Source of the DNA: Bacteroidota bacterium
GTDB lineage: Bacteria; Bacteroidota; Bacteroidia; 2-12-FULL-35-15
DNA length: 6,424 nt
Direction of reading: 5' to 3'
Assembly (NCBI GenBank): GCA_021413595.1
Contig: JAIOQD010000220.1
Span: 1-6,424 of the forward strand
Below are positions 4,917 through 6,424 of the stretch, one piece after another (position 1 is the stretch's first letter; every line of letters begins with the position of its first letter). Position numbers and translations under genes: made by a program. The notes under the pieces were generated by a model. It worked only from the letters and a program-made list of their open reading frames with translations, made no database searches and was not told the origin of the DNA.

Positions 4917-5216
4917 CTATGTATCATCATGCCGGTTATTTTCTAACAGTTTGATTATATCATTCTTGTTATAAAAGTTTGTTCCGCCAACTTTTGAAAA
5001 AGCGAGTTTTCCGTTTGTTCGCATATTCCAAAACCAAGTGGTTTTTTTACCTAATAGTTTTTTTGCATCGGTTTCAGAAATATAATCACCGAGTAGGCTA
5101 TTAGCAGTCTTTTCGCCTTCTAACAGCGATAAAATTTTATTGCTGTTTTTTTCTATAGATTGCAAAAGGGCTTTTGGGACGAGAAAATAGCCTTCGTCAT
5201 TTTCATTTTTTATCAT
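4917..5216 (-). CDS. Excisionase-like helix-turn-helix protein
   Basis: The 99-aa protein has an N-terminal helical segment (about 10-35) and a C-terminal winged HTH of the HTH_17/MerR-like excisionase type (about 45-95): YISETDAKKLLGKKTTWFWNM, then the turn and wing with RTNGKLAFSKVGGTNFYNKNDIIKLLE. The pattern of an alanine-leucine helix, a W residue, a K(V)GG turn and a final YN..DI..LL helix is typical of small DNA-binding proteins next to integrases in Bacteroidota. Such proteins bend DNA at attachment sites or regulate the integrase. An in-frame ATG at 5264 would add 16 AT-rich-encoded residues (MLLIFNKINNN); the ATG at 5216 (MIKNEND) is more likely. The gap to the upstream gene is 68 bases. 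A TACATTC box on the minus strand near 5265-5275 is an imperfect -7 match. Confidence 0.8.
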   Translation of the reverse strand: MIKNENDEGYFLVPKALLQSIEKNSNKILSLLEGEKTANSLLGDYISETDAKKLLGKKTTWFWNMRTNGKLAFSKVGGTNFYNKNDIIKLLENNRHDDT

Positions 5217-5284
5217 GGGGTTTTTAATTTTATTGTTATTTATTTTATTAAATATTAATAACATTGAATGTAAAAAAATAGTGA

Positions 5285-6061
5285 TTAATGTTTAATTTGT
5301 TTTTGCTTTTTTATTTGACTATATCTTTGATTAATTTTTTCTATTGGACTAATCTTATCATTTACTGCATTTTCAATTAAGTTCGTCATACTATTCATAA
5401 GCTCAGGCTTGCGTTTGTATATTTTAAGAAAATGCTCGTTAAGTTTCTTTTTATAGCTACCGTCTAACCAATCTATAATGGTTGGGAAGTCATATTGGGT
5501 TGCACGTGGAAGAAACTCGCTAATTTTTTTATATGTCTCTATTTCTTCATATAGACTTGTATCTATTACTTTAGAAAAATTATCGAATAATATTCCACCT
5601 ACCTTATATAATAACAGTACTGTGTTTTTGCTGTCTTCTCTATTAAGGTTTAATGTTTGGGTTAATTCGTTTTTGGTTTTTAAAATTGTTAATCTTAATT
5701 TTCGTTTGAGGTAATGTTCTAATGCAGTGTAAATCGAGATTGTGTAAATTTTATATTTGTCTTTTATTCCTTTTAAATCATACTTATCACTATCAGATGA
5801 AATATTGGTTTCATATAAAATGACTTTTTTAATAAGTTTTTCTTCAAAAGCCATTAGACCTTTATCCGATTCCTCCACATCTTTCATACTCGTATAAAAA
5901 AAACCATAACTACTTTTAAATTGCATATTCTTACGGTTATAAGTAACATTCACATACAATGGATAATGGAAAATTTCTTTTCCGTTTTCTGTCCATTCAG
6001 AACATGATAGAATTTTCTTATTCAGAAAAAAACGAACTGTTATTTTTTTTGGTTTTAGCAT
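5285..6061 (-). CDS. Integrase arm-domain-like protein lacking a recombinase domain
   Basis: The 258-aa protein begins MLKPKKITVRFFLNKK and continues to HYPLYVNVTYNRKNMQFKSS (about residues 32-51). This spacing resembles the N-terminal arm-type DNA-binding domain of Bacteroidota tyrosine recombinases, where V(R)F.L...K..YPIYLRIT(Y)NRKR.EFSTG is usual. The remaining ~200 residues are helical and contain none of the R...H-x-x-R...H...Y recombinase signature, so it cannot catalyse strand exchange. The gene lies directly downstream of the recombinase end and upstream of the excisionase-like gene, all on one strand. A promoter box at 6082-6089 falls inside a longer in-frame extension starting at 6136, so the ATG at 6061 is chosen. 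It may compete for or assist at arm sites, but that is inferred. Confidence 0.72.
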   Translation of the reverse strand: MLKPKKITVRFFLNKKILSCSEWTENGKEIFHYPLYVNVTYNRKNMQFKSSYGFFYTSMKDVEESDKGLMAFEEKLIKKVILYETNISSDSDKYDLKGIKDKYKIYTISIYTALEHYLKRKLRLTILKTKNELTQTLNLNREDSKNTVLLLYKVGGILFDNFSKVIDTSLYEEIETYKKISEFLPRATQYDFPTIIDWLDGSYKKKLNEHFLKIYKRKPELMNSMTNLIENAVNDKISPIEKINQRYSQIKKQKQIKH

Positions 6062-6081
6062 CTTTTTTAGTTTTGATGGCA

Positions 6082-6089
6082 CAAATATA
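6082..6089 (-). promoter_or_regulatory. Putative -7 promoter box before the arm-like gene
   Basis: TATATTTG on the minus strand matches TAnnTTTG and lies about 20 bases before the ATG at 6061, leaving a short A-rich leader. The -33 region is TTTT rather than TTTG at the expected distance. A palindrome at 6122-6140 sits just upstream, near where an activator or repressor would bind. Confidence 0.45.
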
Positions 6090-6121
6090 TGAAAGTTATT
6101 AATAAAAATGAAAAATAATAA

Positions 6122-6140
6122 CATTTTGTAAAACAAAATG
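6122..6140. repeat. Palindrome CATTTTGT-AAA-ACAAAATG, possible operator
   Basis: The 8-bp arms CATTTTGT (6122-6129) and ACAAAATG (6133-6140) are perfect complements around AAA. They lie about 35-55 bases upstream of the -7 box at 6082-6089. ACATTTTGTAAA occurs again at 6250-6261, inside the end of the recombinase gene. A dimeric regulator site is the simplest reading. Confidence 0.35.
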
Positions 6141-6221
6141 AAATATTCTTATATCTTTAAATCTGTAAAACAATTACCAATTAAGGCGTATGGGGATTTC
6201 AGACAGAAGTTATTTAAGAAA

Positions 6222-6424
6222 TCACAATTTCTTTTCAAGTTTATTAGCAACATTTTGTAAATAATCATTCGTGATTTTTGCGTATATCTGTGTTGTCTTA
6301 ATACTTGTGTGTCCTAACCATTTACTAACTGCTTCCATAGGTACTTCATTGCTTAATAAAATGGTAGTGGCGCAGGTATGACGGGCAACATGGTGAGTAA
6401 GTTTTTTTTTAATACCAGCAAGGT
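6222..6424 (-). CDS. Tyrosine recombinase (integrase), C-terminal part only
   Basis: The frame is open to the right edge and ends at TGA 6222-6224, giving 67 residues of the catalytic domain. It contains HHVARHTCATT (box II H-x-x-R with the catalytic histidine and arginine), KWLGHTSIKTTQIY with the third-position histidine and the tyrosine nucleophile (codon 6282-6284), and a short C-terminal tail ending KLEKKL. The spacing agrees with XerC/D-like phage integrases and especially with Bacteroidota element integrases. The first catalytic arginine and the N-terminal domains lie outside the window. The gene reads toward the arm-like and excisionase-like genes. It catalyses site-specific integration and excision of the element through a 3' phosphotyrosine intermediate, as known for the family. 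Confidence 0.92.
   Translation of the reverse strand, partial: LAGIKKKLTHHVARHTCATTILLSNEVPMEAVSKWLGHTSIKTTQIYAKITNDYLQNVANKLEKKL

Larger units (their letters stand above)
1..6424. mobile_element. Partial Bacteroidota integrative element (internal segment)
   Basis: A tyrosine recombinase end, an excisionase-like HTH protein, a RepA-like ATPase, an XRE regulator and several small unrecognised proteins lie together, mostly on one strand. This is the gene mix of integrative and mobilizable elements in Bacteroidota. No relaxase, coupling protein, primase or transfer gene is present in the window, and neither attachment site can be identified, so its ends and its exact class (ICE, IME or phage-plasmid-like) are unknown. 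The whole-window assignment is inferred from context. Confidence 0.65.

Noticed and set aside
5478..5714. Plus-strand 78-codon frame
   Set aside because: It is antisense to the middle of the arm-like protein and has no motif.
6062..6136. N-terminal extension of the arm-like protein starting MFYKMLLFFIF
   Set aside because: It could be mistaken for a signal peptide or membrane segment, but it is encoded by AT-rich DNA that contains the -7 box and palindrome; the arm-like domain begins right after the ATG at 6061.

Overview
The window is AT-rich and looks like part of an integrative mobile element from a member of the Bacteroidota. Three things point there: several matches to the Bacteroidota sigma-A -7 element TAnnTTTG, the general lack of strong Shine-Dalgarno sequences, and gene types common in that phylum (an XRE regulator ending in LKEFFSEG, a tyrosine recombinase with HHVARHT and LGHTSIKTTQIY, and an AAA_25/RepA-like ATPase). 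The genus cannot be fixed from this sequence.

Right part (about 6424 down to 2419, all on the minus strand): the C-terminal catalytic end of a tyrosine recombinase is cut by the window edge. It is followed by a 258-aa protein whose first ~55 residues resemble an integrase arm-binding domain but which has no catalytic domain. Next come a small excisionase-like HTH protein, a 69-aa acidic protein, a 123-aa coiled-coil protein, a RecA-fold RepA-like ATPase with a C-terminal HTH, and a zinc-finger/coiled-coil protein. The run reads as integration/excision control followed by a replication-like module. A promoter at 6082-6089 fixes the start of the second gene, and a hairpin at 4579-4606 may attenuate the operon.

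Middle (1834-2418, no gene): this holds the most striking structure. A CYGTAAA motif recurs eight times from 2265 to 2448 at spacings of 30, 11, 31, 31, 30, 11 and 33 bp, so the copies lie close to one helical face, as in an iteron array. Left of it is a perfect 24-bp inverted repeat (2117-2187) that can end transcription on both strands. Placed just downstream of a RepA-like ATPase, the array is a candidate replication origin or operator. This is inference.

Left part: a second minus-strand cluster contains a 248-aa protein with a possible divergent LytTR DNA-binding domain, a 62-aa Asn/Gln-rich protein and a 43-aa Gly-rich small protein, and ends at a terminator (583-610). Two identical 17-bp promoter-like direct repeats (421-437 and 1915-1931) flank this cluster. 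At the far left, an XRE repressor-type gene on the plus strand (109-384) faces a strong leftward promoter (23-54). That promoter is overlapped by three 14-bp tandem repeats, which suggests a regulatory switch governing genes outside the window.
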